Source: CAVSCR01 sp963726575 (lineage in GTDB: Bacteria; Actinomycetota; Actinomycetes; JAHEKZ01). Taken from it: a stretch of DNA of 64,000 nt. Both the position numbers and the translations under genes were made by a program. Location: contig CAVSCR010000003.1 of NCBI GenBank assembly GCA_963726575.1, forward strand, positions 496,001 through 560,000, written 5' to 3'. The notes beneath the pieces were generated by a model, which was not told where the DNA came from, made no database searches, and worked only from the letters and a program-made list of their open reading frames with translations. This document shows positions 42,906-50,840 of the stretch, piece after piece; position 1 is the stretch's first letter; every line of letters starts with the position of its first letter.

Positions 42906-43604
42906 TCAAGCGGGGTAGACGAAGCCGCCGGAGACGCGGATCGCGAAGGGTGGCAGCGGCTTGGTCGCCGGCCCCACGACCACCGACCCGTCGAGGATCG
43001 CGAACCGCGAACCATGGCACGGGCACTGGATCAGCCCGCTGGCCACCGAAGCGATCAGACATCCGGCGTGGGTGCACCGACCGGCGAAACCGTGGAAGTC
43101 CCCCGCGGTCGGTTGCGTGAGGACCACGCCGGCCGGGTGCACGACGACGCCACCCCCCACCGGGACGTCAGCAGTGGCCACGAGGGCCCCCATGCCGGGT
43201 GGCTGGCTCGTCGACGCCGACGGCGTCGGCGTCGGATGTCCCGTGGGATCCCCTGACGGGTCCGGATGCGGCGTAGGACGGTGGGTAGTCTCGGTGCTCG
43301 GTGAGGGCGTCGGATCAGTGGTCGATGACGCCGACGGAGTGCGAGTCGCCCCCGGTGTTGGCCGGTCAGGCACCGTTCGCGGACCTGGCGCTCGTCGCTG
43401 TGGCCCCCGCCCTCTCGGCTCGCCCGCGCCGGTGGCCGGCGACGTCCCTGTCATCAAGGCCGACGAGCTGCCCGAGTCCGCTCCACAGGCGGCGAGGGCC
43501 GCCGCACCTGACACGGCGACCAGCACGGTCAGGAAGCGCCGGCGGTCCTGGGGCGACGCGTCCGCGCCCTCGATCCGACCCGCATCAGGAGTCTCGCCAC
43601 TCAC
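42906..43604 (-). CDS. Rieske [2Fe-2S] lipoprotein-like protein, Tat-type signal
   Basis: 232 aa. The Tat signal DRRRFLTVLVAVSG is followed by a lipobox LAAC (Cys about 40). A Thr/Pro/Ser-rich linker runs to about 138. The Rieske fold then has CTHAGC and CPCHGS, the two Cys-His ligand pairs of the [2Fe-2S] cluster, and ends with GGFVYPA. It is a membrane-anchored periplasmic electron carrier, but no partner oxidase or cytochrome is in the window. Start GTG at 43604. Confidence 0.88.
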   Translation of the reverse strand: MSGETPDAGRIEGADASPQDRRRFLTVLVAVSGAAALAACGADSGSSSALMTGTSPATGAGEPRGRGPQRRAPGPRTVPDRPTPGATRTPSASSTTDPTPSPSTETTHRPTPHPDPSGDPTGHPTPTPSASTSQPPGMGALVATADVPVGGGVVVHPAGVVLTQPTAGDFHGFAGRCTHAGCLIASVASGLIQCPCHGSRFAILDGSVVVGPATKPLPPFAIRVSGGFVYPA

Positions 43605-43605
43605 G
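43593..43605 (-). repeat. 13-bp direct repeat, copy 1 (over the Rieske start)
   Basis: CTCGCCACTCACG on the plus strand, identical to the copy at 43640-43652. Read on the minus strand, each copy gives GTG AGT GGC GAG (start, Ser, Gly, Glu). Here it is the beginning of the Rieske gene. Confidence 0.85.
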
Positions 43606-43651
43606 CTCTAGTCGTCGGCTCTCGCCGGTGGCCGCTTGACTCGCCACTCAC
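43601..43651 (-). CDS. Possible 16-codon leader peptide before the Rieske gene
   Basis: A short frame starting at GTG 43651 encodes MSGESSGHRREPTTRA and ends with a TGA at 43603-43601 that overlaps the Rieske GTG (GTGA at 43601-43604). The first four codons duplicate the Rieske start. There is no Shine-Dalgarno and no strong codon signature, so it may be a non-coding remnant of a duplication. Confidence 0.25.
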   Translation of the reverse strand: MSGESSGHRREPTTRA

Positions 43652-43652
43652 G
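43640..43652 (-). repeat. 13-bp direct repeat, copy 2
   Basis: CTCGCCACTCACG, 47 bp from the copy at 43593-43605. Confidence 0.85.
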
Positions 43653-43681
43653 TTCGGCGGCCCGCGCCGTCGTCGGCAGCG

Positions 43682-45169
43682 TCAGTGCCCGGGCGCTCTC
43701 AGCACGTAGCGCCAGCAGATGATCTTGAATCGGGCCACGTTGTACCAGGCACCCTTCACCGTGTACACGGCCCAGGAGACCTGGCCAGCGTGGCCAATGA
43801 ACGCGCGTGCCGGCACACGTCGTCCGGCGTGCCATCCGACGTGGGTGCCAAGGACGGTGGTGGGACACCGATTCGTGTTGACGGCGAGGTAGCAGATGTG
43901 GGCCGGTCCGCCGTGGAAACGGGTCTTGCCGCCGAATGTGGCAATCGTCAGGTTGCCGTAGCGGATGGCGGTCTTGACGTACCAGGAGTGGACCACCTGG
44001 GCCATCGAAGCTGCCAGCGTGCGATGGCACCTGGCGTTCGAGTAGTAGCCGACGCCGTGCCTGAAGTAGGGCTTGGGGCTGGCGCGGAGCAGGCGACCGG
44101 CCTGTCCACACGTGTGCGAGTAATCGATCGGATTGCTCTTGAGGGCGGTCACACGCAGGACCTGAGGCACCCTGACCAGGCGCTTCCCCGACACCGTGAC
44201 CTGACCCACCTGACTCGTGCGCCTCACGCCGTGGGGGTCGTCACCGGAGAACGTGAACGTATACGAGCCAGCGGCAACTCGCTGGTTCGCGCCGTTGCGC
44301 CCGTCCCAGTGAACTGAGACGGGGCCCGGTGGCGACGGCTGCGTCAGGACGAACCGCTTGATCGGGCGCCCGAGGTGATTCCTGATCAGGACCCTGACAT
44401 TGGTCGCCGTCGTGGCCGTCGTCGCCGACAGCAGGGTCTTGTCGATGTAGCGGTCCTTCGCCGGGTAGAACACGGTCGGGCTGGCGGTGACATTCGTCCA
44501 GCCTGGTCCGGTGGTGTCCTTCGTCACGGTGACAATCGTCGAGAACAGCCCCAGGCAGACCTGTCCACTGCTGTCGCACTGTCGCACTTTGAGGTTGTAG
44601 TCGGCGTCCGGCGCGGGAAGCGTGATGTGGTCCAGGTACGGGGCGCCGATCACGTCGCCTGGGTTGCCGTTCACGAGGAACTGCAACTGACCGCCGTTGG
44701 TCGTGCTGGCCTGGACGTCGACGGTGTCGCCGACCGTCAGCCCGTCGGTGGGGCTGGTGATGGTCGGCGCTGGGAGCTGGACGGTCACGTTGATCTGCGG
44801 AGGCGTGTCCCGGTTGCAGTTCAAGCCGGTGTCGTCGTCGCAGTCGTACGCCTGGATCGTCGTGGCACCGTCGATCCCGGCCGCGGGGATGTCGGCCACC
44901 GCATTGCCGCTGAGGTCGACCTGCGACTCCACGGTGAAGACGCCGCCGCGGCCGTCGAGCACGAACTCGACATAGGCGGCGGTGCTCGCCGCCTGCACGT
45001 GGATCGGCGTCACTTTGACCGTGTCACCGTTCTGCACCGAGAGCAGCGGGTCGGTGGAGAAGGTCGGCTGCGTGAGCGGCGCGGCCGACGCCAACGTCGG
45101 CGGCAGACCGGCGACCAGCAGCCCGCCGGCCAGCACGACGGCGCCGACCGACCAACCCTTGCCGACCAT
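43682..45169 (-). CDS. Secreted protein with Ig-like domains
   Basis: 495 aa. Start ATG at 45169 (MVGKGWSVGAVVLAGG, then a hydrophobic stretch ending PPTLASAAP, a Sec signal). Two Ig-like beta domains follow (DGLTVGDTVDVQASTTNG), then a FlgD-type Ig domain (HWDGRNGANQRVAAGSYTF). The C-terminal 150 residues contain paired cysteines (CGQAG, NARCH, HICYLAVNTNRC, KIICWRY) in a compact domain I do not recognise. An adhesin or cell-wall binding role is possible. Confidence 0.7.
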   Translation of the reverse strand: MVGKGWSVGAVVLAGGLLVAGLPPTLASAAPLTQPTFSTDPLLSVQNGDTVKVTPIHVQAASTAAYVEFVLDGRGGVFTVESQVDLSGNAVADIPAAGIDGATTIQAYDCDDDTGLNCNRDTPPQINVTVQLPAPTITSPTDGLTVGDTVDVQASTTNGGQLQFLVNGNPGDVIGAPYLDHITLPAPDADYNLKVRQCDSSGQVCLGLFSTIVTVTKDTTGPGWTNVTASPTVFYPAKDRYIDKTLLSATTATTATNVRVLIRNHLGRPIKRFVLTQPSPPGPVSVHWDGRNGANQRVAAGSYTFTFSGDDPHGVRRTSQVGQVTVSGKRLVRVPQVLRVTALKSNPIDYSHTCGQAGRLLRASPKPYFRHGVGYYSNARCHRTLAASMAQVVHSWYVKTAIRYGNLTIATFGGKTRFHGGPAHICYLAVNTNRCPTTVLGTHVGWHAGRRVPARAFIGHAGQVSWAVYTVKGAWYNVARFKIICWRYVLRAPGH

Positions 45170-45301
45170 TCCTCGCCCCGCCCCTTCGCAACGTCCTGCT
45201 GCGGCACCCGACCTCGACGTCGCGACCCTATGTCGCCGTGGGAGCGAGCGCAGCCCCGTGTCCGGACCGTAACTCACAGCGACCGAGCGCGGCCATTCGG
45301 G

Positions 45302-46291
45302 TCACGGACGGACAGCAGTGCGGCCGTCGTCGGACTGCGGGTCGAACCAGACCGTGCGCCCCATCCCCGCCGCCCGACCCTTGCCCGACACGACGAGCGC
45401 CATCTTGCGCGACGCCTCGTCGATCATCTCCGAGCCGAGCATGACGGCTCCGCGGGCGCCTCCGGCCGCAGATGTGTAGTAGTCGTAGGCGTCGAGGATG
45501 AGCTCGGCGTGGTCGTAGTCGTCCTGCCGGGGGGAGTAGACCTCGTTGGCCACCTCGATCTGACCGGGGTGCAGGACCCACTTCCCGTCGAAACCCAGCG
45601 CGGCGCTGCGCTGCGCCACCTTGCGGTACCCGTCGACGTCGCGGATCTGCAGGTAAGGACCGTCGATGGCCTGCCTGTCGTACGCGCGAGCGGCCATGAG
45701 GATCCGCATGAGGATGTAGTGGTAGGCGTCGCCCTCGGTGTAGCCGGGCGGCTGCTCCCCCACGACCAGCGTCTTCATGTTGATGCTCGCCATGAAGTCA
45801 GCCGGGCCGAAGACGATGGTCTCCAGGCGCGCGCTGGCGCCTGCGATGGCGTCGACGTTGATCAGGCCGATGGCGTTCTCGATCTGCGCCTCGATCCCGA
45901 TCCGCCCGACCTCGAAGCCCATGGTGGCCTCGATCTGGGTCAGCGTCGTATCGAGCCACTGCACCTGCTGGGCCGACTGCACCTTGGGCAGCATGATCGC
46001 GTCGAGGTTCGGGCCCGCACCCTCCACCACCGCGATCACGTCGCGATACGTCCAGGAGGTCGTGAGGTCGTTGACGCGCACCGCGCGGACCTTGCCCTCG
46101 TAGCCGCCCTCGCGAAGGGCACTGACGACGTTGCGTCGGGCGTCCTCCTTGGCCAGGGGGGCCACCGAGTCCTCGAGGTCCAAGAACACCTGGTCGACCG
46201 GCAGCCCCTTGGCCTTCTCGAGCATCTTGGGGCTGCTGCCCGGCACGGCCAGGTTGGAGCGGCGTGGGCGCAGGACGCGCTCGGTCGTCAC
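45302..46291 (-). CDS. HpcH/HpaI aldolase-family CoA lyase (CitE-like)
   Basis: 329 aa. LAVPGSSPKMLEKAKGL, FLDLEDSVAP (metal and substrate Asp/Glu) and IEAQIENAIGLINVDAIA with the catalytic Glu, then FGPADF and WVLHPGQIEVANEVY. This is the beta-methylmalyl-CoA/malyl-CoA/citramalyl-CoA lyase group. The GTG at 46291 has AAGGAG 8 nt upstream. It diverges from the 179-aa protein across a 147-bp intergenic region with repeats. Specific acyl-CoA unknown; a C4-C5 dicarboxyl-CoA is the class norm. Confidence 0.88.
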   Translation of the reverse strand: MTTERVLRPRRSNLAVPGSSPKMLEKAKGLPVDQVFLDLEDSVAPLAKEDARRNVVSALREGGYEGKVRAVRVNDLTTSWTYRDVIAVVEGAGPNLDAIMLPKVQSAQQVQWLDTTLTQIEATMGFEVGRIGIEAQIENAIGLINVDAIAGASARLETIVFGPADFMASINMKTLVVGEQPPGYTEGDAYHYILMRILMAARAYDRQAIDGPYLQIRDVDGYRKVAQRSAALGFDGKWVLHPGQIEVANEVYSPRQDDYDHAELILDAYDYYTSAAGGARGAVMLGSEMIDEASRKMALVVSGKGRAAGMGRTVWFDPQSDDGRTAVRP

Positions 46292-46344
46292 GTCGTCGTC
46301 TCCTTCGGTGGGTCGGTCGGCCGAGCCTAACGACAGGTTCACCA

Positions 46345-46412
46345 CTCCTTGTTGATCAAGGAGAAGATGCGGGGTTTTCAAGATCAACATGCACCTGAAG
46401 TCCAAGATCAAC
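46345..46412. promoter_or_regulatory. Candidate operator region with GATCAAC repeats
   Basis: A perfect inverted repeat CTCCTTGTTGATCAAGGAG (46345-46363; 7-bp arms) is followed by two exact copies of AAGATCAAC (46380-46388 and 46404-46412). The core GTTGATC/GATCAAC thus appears three times in 68 bp of AT-richer DNA between the CitE-like gene and the 179-aa protein gene. The repeated core suggests one dimeric regulator. Confidence 0.5.
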
Positions 46413-46438
46413 GAATGCGGTGTGGGACGCTTGGGTGC

Positions 46439-46978
46439 GTGTCGGAATCCACGTCGCAGGCCGCTTCGTTCGCCCGTCAGCTGGTGGTCGAGGCGGGCAA
46501 GAAGTCCGACCTCGCTTGGGTGGGGCGACCGGGTGGGCGCCAGATCTGCCTGTGGTGTGAGTGGCACGACGACGCCCTGCTGCTCGTGACCGGCGGGGCC
46601 GAGCAGCCCGATCCCGGGCTGGCCGACGCCGGTACCGCGATCGTGACGCTGCGCAGCAAGGACAAGGGCGTCCGCGTGGTGACGTTCGAGGCGCAGGTGA
46701 CGCTGCTGCGACCCCGCTCACCGCAGTGGGACGCTGCCGCCGTGGTGCTGAAGGAGGGTCGGCTCAACGCCCTGGACGCCCCGGCCGTGCTGGAGCGCTG
46801 GGCCGACGGTTGCGCGCTGTGGGAGCTGTGTCCGACCGGCCGAGTGCTGGAGTCGCCAGGAGACATGCCTGCGCACTCCCAACGGGCCGAGCCGGCGCCC
46901 ACCAGTGCGACCACAGCCGGAAAGCCACCCTTGATGATCGGACGGACGCCGGGTCGCAAGCGCGGCCAACACCTCTGA
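46439..46978 (+). CDS. Hypothetical protein
   Basis: 179 aa beginning VSESTSQAASFARQLVVEAG at a GTG. It reads as one compact alpha/beta domain: DLAWVGRPGGRQICLWCEWHD, DALLLVTGGAEQP, VVTFEAQVTLLRP, then a Trp-rich stretch (LERWADGCALWELCPTG) and a disordered end. It has no signal peptide, no transmembrane helix and no family I recognise; some features recall flavin-reductase-like split barrels, without a diagnostic motif. Divergent from the CitE-like gene. Confidence 0.6.
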   Translation: MSESTSQAASFARQLVVEAGKKSDLAWVGRPGGRQICLWCEWHDDALLLVTGGAEQPDPGLADAGTAIVTLRSKDKGVRVVTFEAQVTLLRPRSPQWDAAAVVLKEGRLNALDAPAVLERWADGCALWELCPTGRVLESPGDMPAHSQRAEPAPTSATTAGKPPLMIGRTPGRKRGQHL

Positions 46979-46995
46979 GGCGACGACGCCGGCAC

Positions 46996-47676
46996 TCAGC
47001 CCGCGCGCGCCCAGACGCGCAACGGGCCGATGGTCTGGAATCCCGCGGTGCGTGCGGCCGCGAGGTCGTCATCACGTTCGTATCCGACGATGGGCAGGTC
47101 CGGAAACCAGAAGCTCATGGCCGCCACGAGCGAGGACAACGTGGTCGCCGACTCACCGCTGGCCGTGAGCACGTTGCTCAGTCCAACCTCGTTCTCGCTG
47201 ACGTTCGTGGCGGCGATCGCGCTCACCGCAGCCCCCTCGGGCTGAAGGACGAGTCGCACCTGCTCGTCGGCGAGCAGCGTCGGTCCGAACGACGTGGGCG
47301 CGTCGTGCAACGACACCCACCGAGCCAGCGCGACAGCGTCGCTGACCACGCGCCAGGACTGCGACGGCGAGCCCACCGACGTGGGTTCGCGCCAGATCCA
47401 CTCTGCGTCGAAAAGGACGTCGAACTCGGTCGCCGCCAAGTCGAGCACCGCGAAGCTGTCCTTGACCGAACAACCTGCCCGATCACCGATGGCTGACACG
47501 ACGTCGTCGGCTGACGCCTCGGGTCGCAGCGTCACCACGTCGGGGTACAGCGGTGGCGGAGCTCCCAACGCCAGCCACATGTGCTCGTCGAACCTCGTGG
47601 GGATACCCAGCGACCGGCAGACGGCGTCGCACCAGTGCGCGTTGTTCCGGGCGGCCCGCTCCGCGAGAGGTTCCAC
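46996..47676 (-). CDS. GNAT-fold acetyltransferase-like protein
   Basis: 226 aa. The C-terminal half shows the GNAT layout: a strand with VLQPEGAAVSAIAATNVSE, acetyl-CoA helix region ASGESATTLSSLVAAM (weak), FPDLPIVGYERDDDLAAARTAGF (typical Glu/Asp plus helix alpha-4) and final strand PLRVWARA. The glycine-rich Q/RxxGxG/A loop is not clear, so activity is uncertain. Start: GTG 47676 gives a length that leaves 55 bp to the divergent peptidase gene. Confidence 0.6.
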   Translation of the reverse strand: MEPLAERAARNNAHWCDAVCRSLGIPTRFDEHMWLALGAPPPLYPDVVTLRPEASADDVVSAIGDRAGCSVKDSFAVLDLAATEFDVLFDAEWIWREPTSVGSPSQSWRVVSDAVALARWVSLHDAPTSFGPTLLADEQVRLVLQPEGAAVSAIAATNVSENEVGLSNVLTASGESATTLSSLVAAMSFWFPDLPIVGYERDDDLAAARTAGFQTIGPLRVWARAG

Positions 47677-47719
47677 GCGGTCAGTCTTGTCCAAAGTTGG
47701 GGTCAGGTCTGCGATGGGC

Positions 47720-47725
47720 CAGGAT
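47720..47725 (+). promoter_or_regulatory. -10-like hexamer of M1 peptidase gene
   Basis: CAGGAT ends 6 nt before GTG 47732, the same hexamer used by parA on the other strand at 30235-30240. It favours that GTG over the in-frame ATG at 47714. Confidence 0.35.
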
Positions 47726-47731
47726 GGCCCT

Positions 47732-49153
47732 GTGCGCAGAGTCCTCGTCACGGGTGTCGTCGTCGGTGTCGTGCTCGGCATGGGTATCGGCACGCCGGCG
47801 CTGGCCAGGTCGACGGTGGACACCACCGGCGCTCCTGGCATCGGTGACCCGTACTACCCGCAGTACGGCAATGGTGGCTACGACGTCAGTCACTACCGGA
47901 TCGTCGACACCTACCGAACCGCGCGTGGCCAGCTCGCCGGCCACGTCCTGATCACCGCCACCGCGACCCAGCCGCTCACGCAGTTCAATCTGGACTTCGC
48001 GCTGACGACCGACTCGGTGAGCGTCAACGGAGAACCCGCGCAGTTCCGCAAGCCCGACGGTCATGAGCTCGTCGTGACTCCGGCCCACAAGCTGACCACG
48101 GGCTCGACCTTCAGCGTCGCGGTGACCTACCACGGCATCCCGGGCGTTGTCATGCTCCACGGCATCGCGCCTTGGATCGCGGATCGGCACGAGGTCATGG
48201 CCATGGGCGAGCCCGAGATCGCCGCGTGGTGGTTCCCGGGCAACGACCACCCCCGCGACAAGGCGACCTACGACATCACGATTCGGGTACCCCGCGGCCA
48301 GCAAGTCATCGGCGACGGCGTGCTCGTCTCGCGCAAGCGCGGGGCACAGTTCACGGCCTGGCGCTGGCAGATGGCCGATCCCATGGCGAGCTACCTGGCT
48401 GCGTTCGCCGCTGGGCACTTCTGGGTCGAGTCCGGAACCTCGCACGGCCTCCCCTTCACTTACGCAGTGTCGCGGCTGCTCAACCAGCGTCAGCAGGACG
48501 CGTCCATGCATCTGCTGCGGCGGACGCCAGCCATCGTCCGCTGGCTCAGCAGCCACTACGGCCCGTACCCGTTCCACGCGACCGGCGGTGTGGTGACCGG
48601 GCTGGACAGCGGTTTCGCGATGGAGGACCAGTCACGACCGTCGTACCCGTACATGGGCGATGGTCACATGGCCACGTCCACCGTCGTCCACGAGCTGGCC
48701 CACCAGTGGTTCGGAGACTCCGTCTCGGTGAACCGGTGGCGCGACATCTGGCTCAACGAAGGTTTCGCCACCTACATCGAATGGCAGTGGGCCGAGGAGA
48801 AGCGCGGGATCGACGGTGCCGCCCGTCTGCAGCGCATGTATCGCGACCGGCCACCGGACTCGCACTTGTGGACGGTCGCGATCGGGAACCCCGGTGTCCC
48901 ATATCTGTTCGACGTGTCCGTGTACACCCGCGGGGCGATGACGCTGCAGGCGCTGCGCAACCGGATCGGCGACACCGACTTCCAGACCCTGCTACGGCAG
49001 TGGGTGGTGCACCACGCCGGAGGCACCGCACGCGTCGGGCAGTTCGAACGCCTCGCCGAGTCCATCAGCGGGCAGGACCTGGCTTCGTTCTTCGACGCGT
49101 GGCTGATGGCCACGCATCGGCCGGCTCATACGGCGGCCAACGGATTGGCGTGA
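47732..49153 (+). CDS. Secreted M1-family zinc metallopeptidase
   Basis: 473 aa. Signal peptide RRVLVTGVVVGVVLGMGIG ending near ALA. The zinc site HELAHQW (His320, His324, with Glu321 as base) is followed by NEGFATYIEW, the third ligand Glu about 343. The preceding GDGHM stretch replaces a clear GxMEN motif; GFAMEDQS is the nearest (MED for MEN), which would alter N-terminal substrate binding. Length is much below the 850 aa of classical aminopeptidase N; secreted actinobacterial short M1 proteins are known. Extracellular peptide cleavage. Confidence 0.85.
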   Translation: MRRVLVTGVVVGVVLGMGIGTPALARSTVDTTGAPGIGDPYYPQYGNGGYDVSHYRIVDTYRTARGQLAGHVLITATATQPLTQFNLDFALTTDSVSVNGEPAQFRKPDGHELVVTPAHKLTTGSTFSVAVTYHGIPGVVMLHGIAPWIADRHEVMAMGEPEIAAWWFPGNDHPRDKATYDITIRVPRGQQVIGDGVLVSRKRGAQFTAWRWQMADPMASYLAAFAAGHFWVESGTSHGLPFTYAVSRLLNQRQQDASMHLLRRTPAIVRWLSSHYGPYPFHATGGVVTGLDSGFAMEDQSRPSYPYMGDGHMATSTVVHELAHQWFGDSVSVNRWRDIWLNEGFATYIEWQWAEEKRGIDGAARLQRMYRDRPPDSHLWTVAIGNPGVPYLFDVSVYTRGAMTLQALRNRIGDTDFQTLLRQWVVHHAGGTARVGQFERLAESISGQDLASFFDAWLMATHRPAHTAANGLA

Positions 49154-49180
49154 ACATGGGCAACCGGTAGACCCGTCGGG

Positions 49181-50698
49181 TCAGCCGGGCTCGGAGCGCG
49201 GTGCGTCGGTCTCGACCGACGTTGCCGCCCGCATCGCCAACCACACCTCCGCCAGGCCCTGGGTGCTCTGCAGCGAGCGCCCGGTCAGCTGCTCGAACTT
49301 GCGCAACCGGTAGGCCAGCGTGTTCGGGTGCACCCGCAGCATCTGCGCGGTGTCGTGTGCTCGGCGGTCGTGCTCGAGCCAGACCCTGACGGTCGGTACC
49401 AACGACGAGCCATGCCGGCCGTCGTAGGCAAGTGCCGGCCCCAGTACCTGGCCGACCATGTGGCGCAGGGCGTTGGAGTCCTCGGCCAACCACCGACCAG
49501 CGGCGTCGTCGCCGAAGCGAACCACACCGCCGCCGAGGCCCTGGGCGCGCGCCGCTGCCCACGTCGCTTCTCGCCGAGCTACGGCAAGGGGGTCCCCCGC
49601 CGAGAACGGGTGGCTCACCCCGGCACAGGTGGCCACATCGATCTGGGCCTCCAGCGTTCCCAATGCCGACTCGGAGACCAGCGCGACAACCCCGCGATCC
49701 TGCCGCAGGACCAGGGCGGCACCTTCGCCCAGCTCGACCACGCCCGACAGGTCGACGTCAGCCGAGGTCGGCCGCAGCGGCTTGGCCACCAGCAGGCGAA
49801 GCGGAGCCTGCAGATCGAATCCCAGTCGCTCCAGTCGGCGTCGCGTCGTGGCCGGGGGCACCGTCCCCTGCAGCATCTCGGTCAGGGTCTCGACACCCTC
49901 GCGACGCAGCGTCTCTTCGTCGTGGCGGTGGATCGCCAGCTGCAGTGCGGCGACGGTCGCGATGTGCTGCACCACAGCGATTCCGGCTGACACCACATGG
50001 TCGCGCTCGATGGCGACCAGGAAGCCGGCCGGACCGCCCGGCGCCGGTACTGGCAGTACGTAACCGCCCTCGATGCCGGGAGGAGCGTCGAACTCCTCGG
50101 GCAGCCGTTCCTGCAGCTCGGCCGGTGGTACCGGAACGCCGGTGAGCAGCGGGCGACCACTCTTGGTGCAGAGGAACAACGAGTAGCCCGACAGCTTCGC
50201 CAGCCGGTCGAACAGGTCACTGACCGAGACGTCCTCCGAGGCCAGCGTTCGCAAAGCGCCGAACACATGCAGCTGCGCGGTCAACCGACGGTGCGTGTCA
50301 CTTTGCAGGGCCGCAGCCACCTCTTGCGAGATGGCGATGAACGGCACTGGCAACGGCACCTCGAGCACTGGCATGTGCCGTTCGTCGGCAGCTCGCAGGA
50401 ATGCCCGGGTCAGCGGGGGCACGAACAGCCCCTGCGACAGGGCCAGGGCCGCGACGCCGGCGTCGTCGAGCCGAGTCAGGTACGCCACCTGGTCGGCCGC
50501 CGTCTTCGGCACCGCCAACCCGGTCGTCATCACCAGCTCGCCACCGAGCAGCCACGGCGTCGGGTCGGCCAATTCACTCACGTGGGCCCACGTGACCCGG
50601 CGCGGCAGCCCAGACGCTCCGGCGAGCAAGCGCAACTGCAGGGCCGGACTGCTGATCAGATCCTCGACGCAGAGCTGAACCGCGGTCTGTTGCTCCAT
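49181..50698 (-). CDS. PucR-family transcriptional regulator
   Basis: 505 aa. An N-terminal PucR sensor domain (about 10-130; TWAHVSELADPTPWLLGGELVMTTG) leads through a GAF-like middle region to a C-terminal PucR helix-turn-helix of the CdaR/GGDEF-like type (VRVWLEHDRRAHDTAQMLRVHPNTLAYRLRKFE, within it the HTH). These regulators usually activate purine or other nitrogen-compound catabolism. It diverges from the NCS1 transporter operon (142 bp). The start ATG 50698 has CACCAT 8 nt upstream. Confidence 0.92.
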   Translation of the reverse strand: MEQQTAVQLCVEDLISSPALQLRLLAGASGLPRRVTWAHVSELADPTPWLLGGELVMTTGLAVPKTAADQVAYLTRLDDAGVAALALSQGLFVPPLTRAFLRAADERHMPVLEVPLPVPFIAISQEVAAALQSDTHRRLTAQLHVFGALRTLASEDVSVSDLFDRLAKLSGYSLFLCTKSGRPLLTGVPVPPAELQERLPEEFDAPPGIEGGYVLPVPAPGGPAGFLVAIERDHVVSAGIAVVQHIATVAALQLAIHRHDEETLRREGVETLTEMLQGTVPPATTRRRLERLGFDLQAPLRLLVAKPLRPTSADVDLSGVVELGEGAALVLRQDRGVVALVSESALGTLEAQIDVATCAGVSHPFSAGDPLAVARREATWAAARAQGLGGGVVRFGDDAAGRWLAEDSNALRHMVGQVLGPALAYDGRHGSSLVPTVRVWLEHDRRAHDTAQMLRVHPNTLAYRLRKFEQLTGRSLQSTQGLAEVWLAMRAATSVETDAPRSEPG

Positions 50699-50706
50699 GA
50701 CCGCCG

Positions 50707-50712
50707 ATGGTG
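50707..50712 (-). promoter_or_regulatory. -10-like hexamer of pucR-type gene
   Basis: Minus-strand CACCAT, 8 nt, then ATG at 50698. Confidence 0.3.
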
Positions 50713-50748
50713 TCCCGGATTGTGGTGAGGCACAACAGAACGCCGGAG

Positions 50749-50782
50749 ATTCGTGGTTTTACCAGTTGCGGCCACCACGAAT
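50749..50782. promoter_or_regulatory. Inverted repeat ATTCGTGG-N18-CCACGAAT
   Basis: Perfect 8-bp arms at 50749-50756 and 50775-50782 in the intergenic region between the PucR-type regulator and the NCS1 transporter. A good candidate for the regulator's binding site. Confidence 0.5.
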
Positions 50783-50809
50783 GACCCCGAATCTGTTCGC
50801 CAGCTGTTT

Positions 50810-50822
50810 GCCAACTGTTGGC
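50810..50822. promoter_or_regulatory. 13-bp palindrome GCCAACTGTTGGC
   Basis: 6-bp arms around one T, 18 bp before the NCS1 start at 50841 and just upstream of its Shine-Dalgarno. It could be a second operator or sit within the 5' leader. Confidence 0.45.
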
Positions 50823-50840
50823 GTCGGCGGGAGGGCCGTG

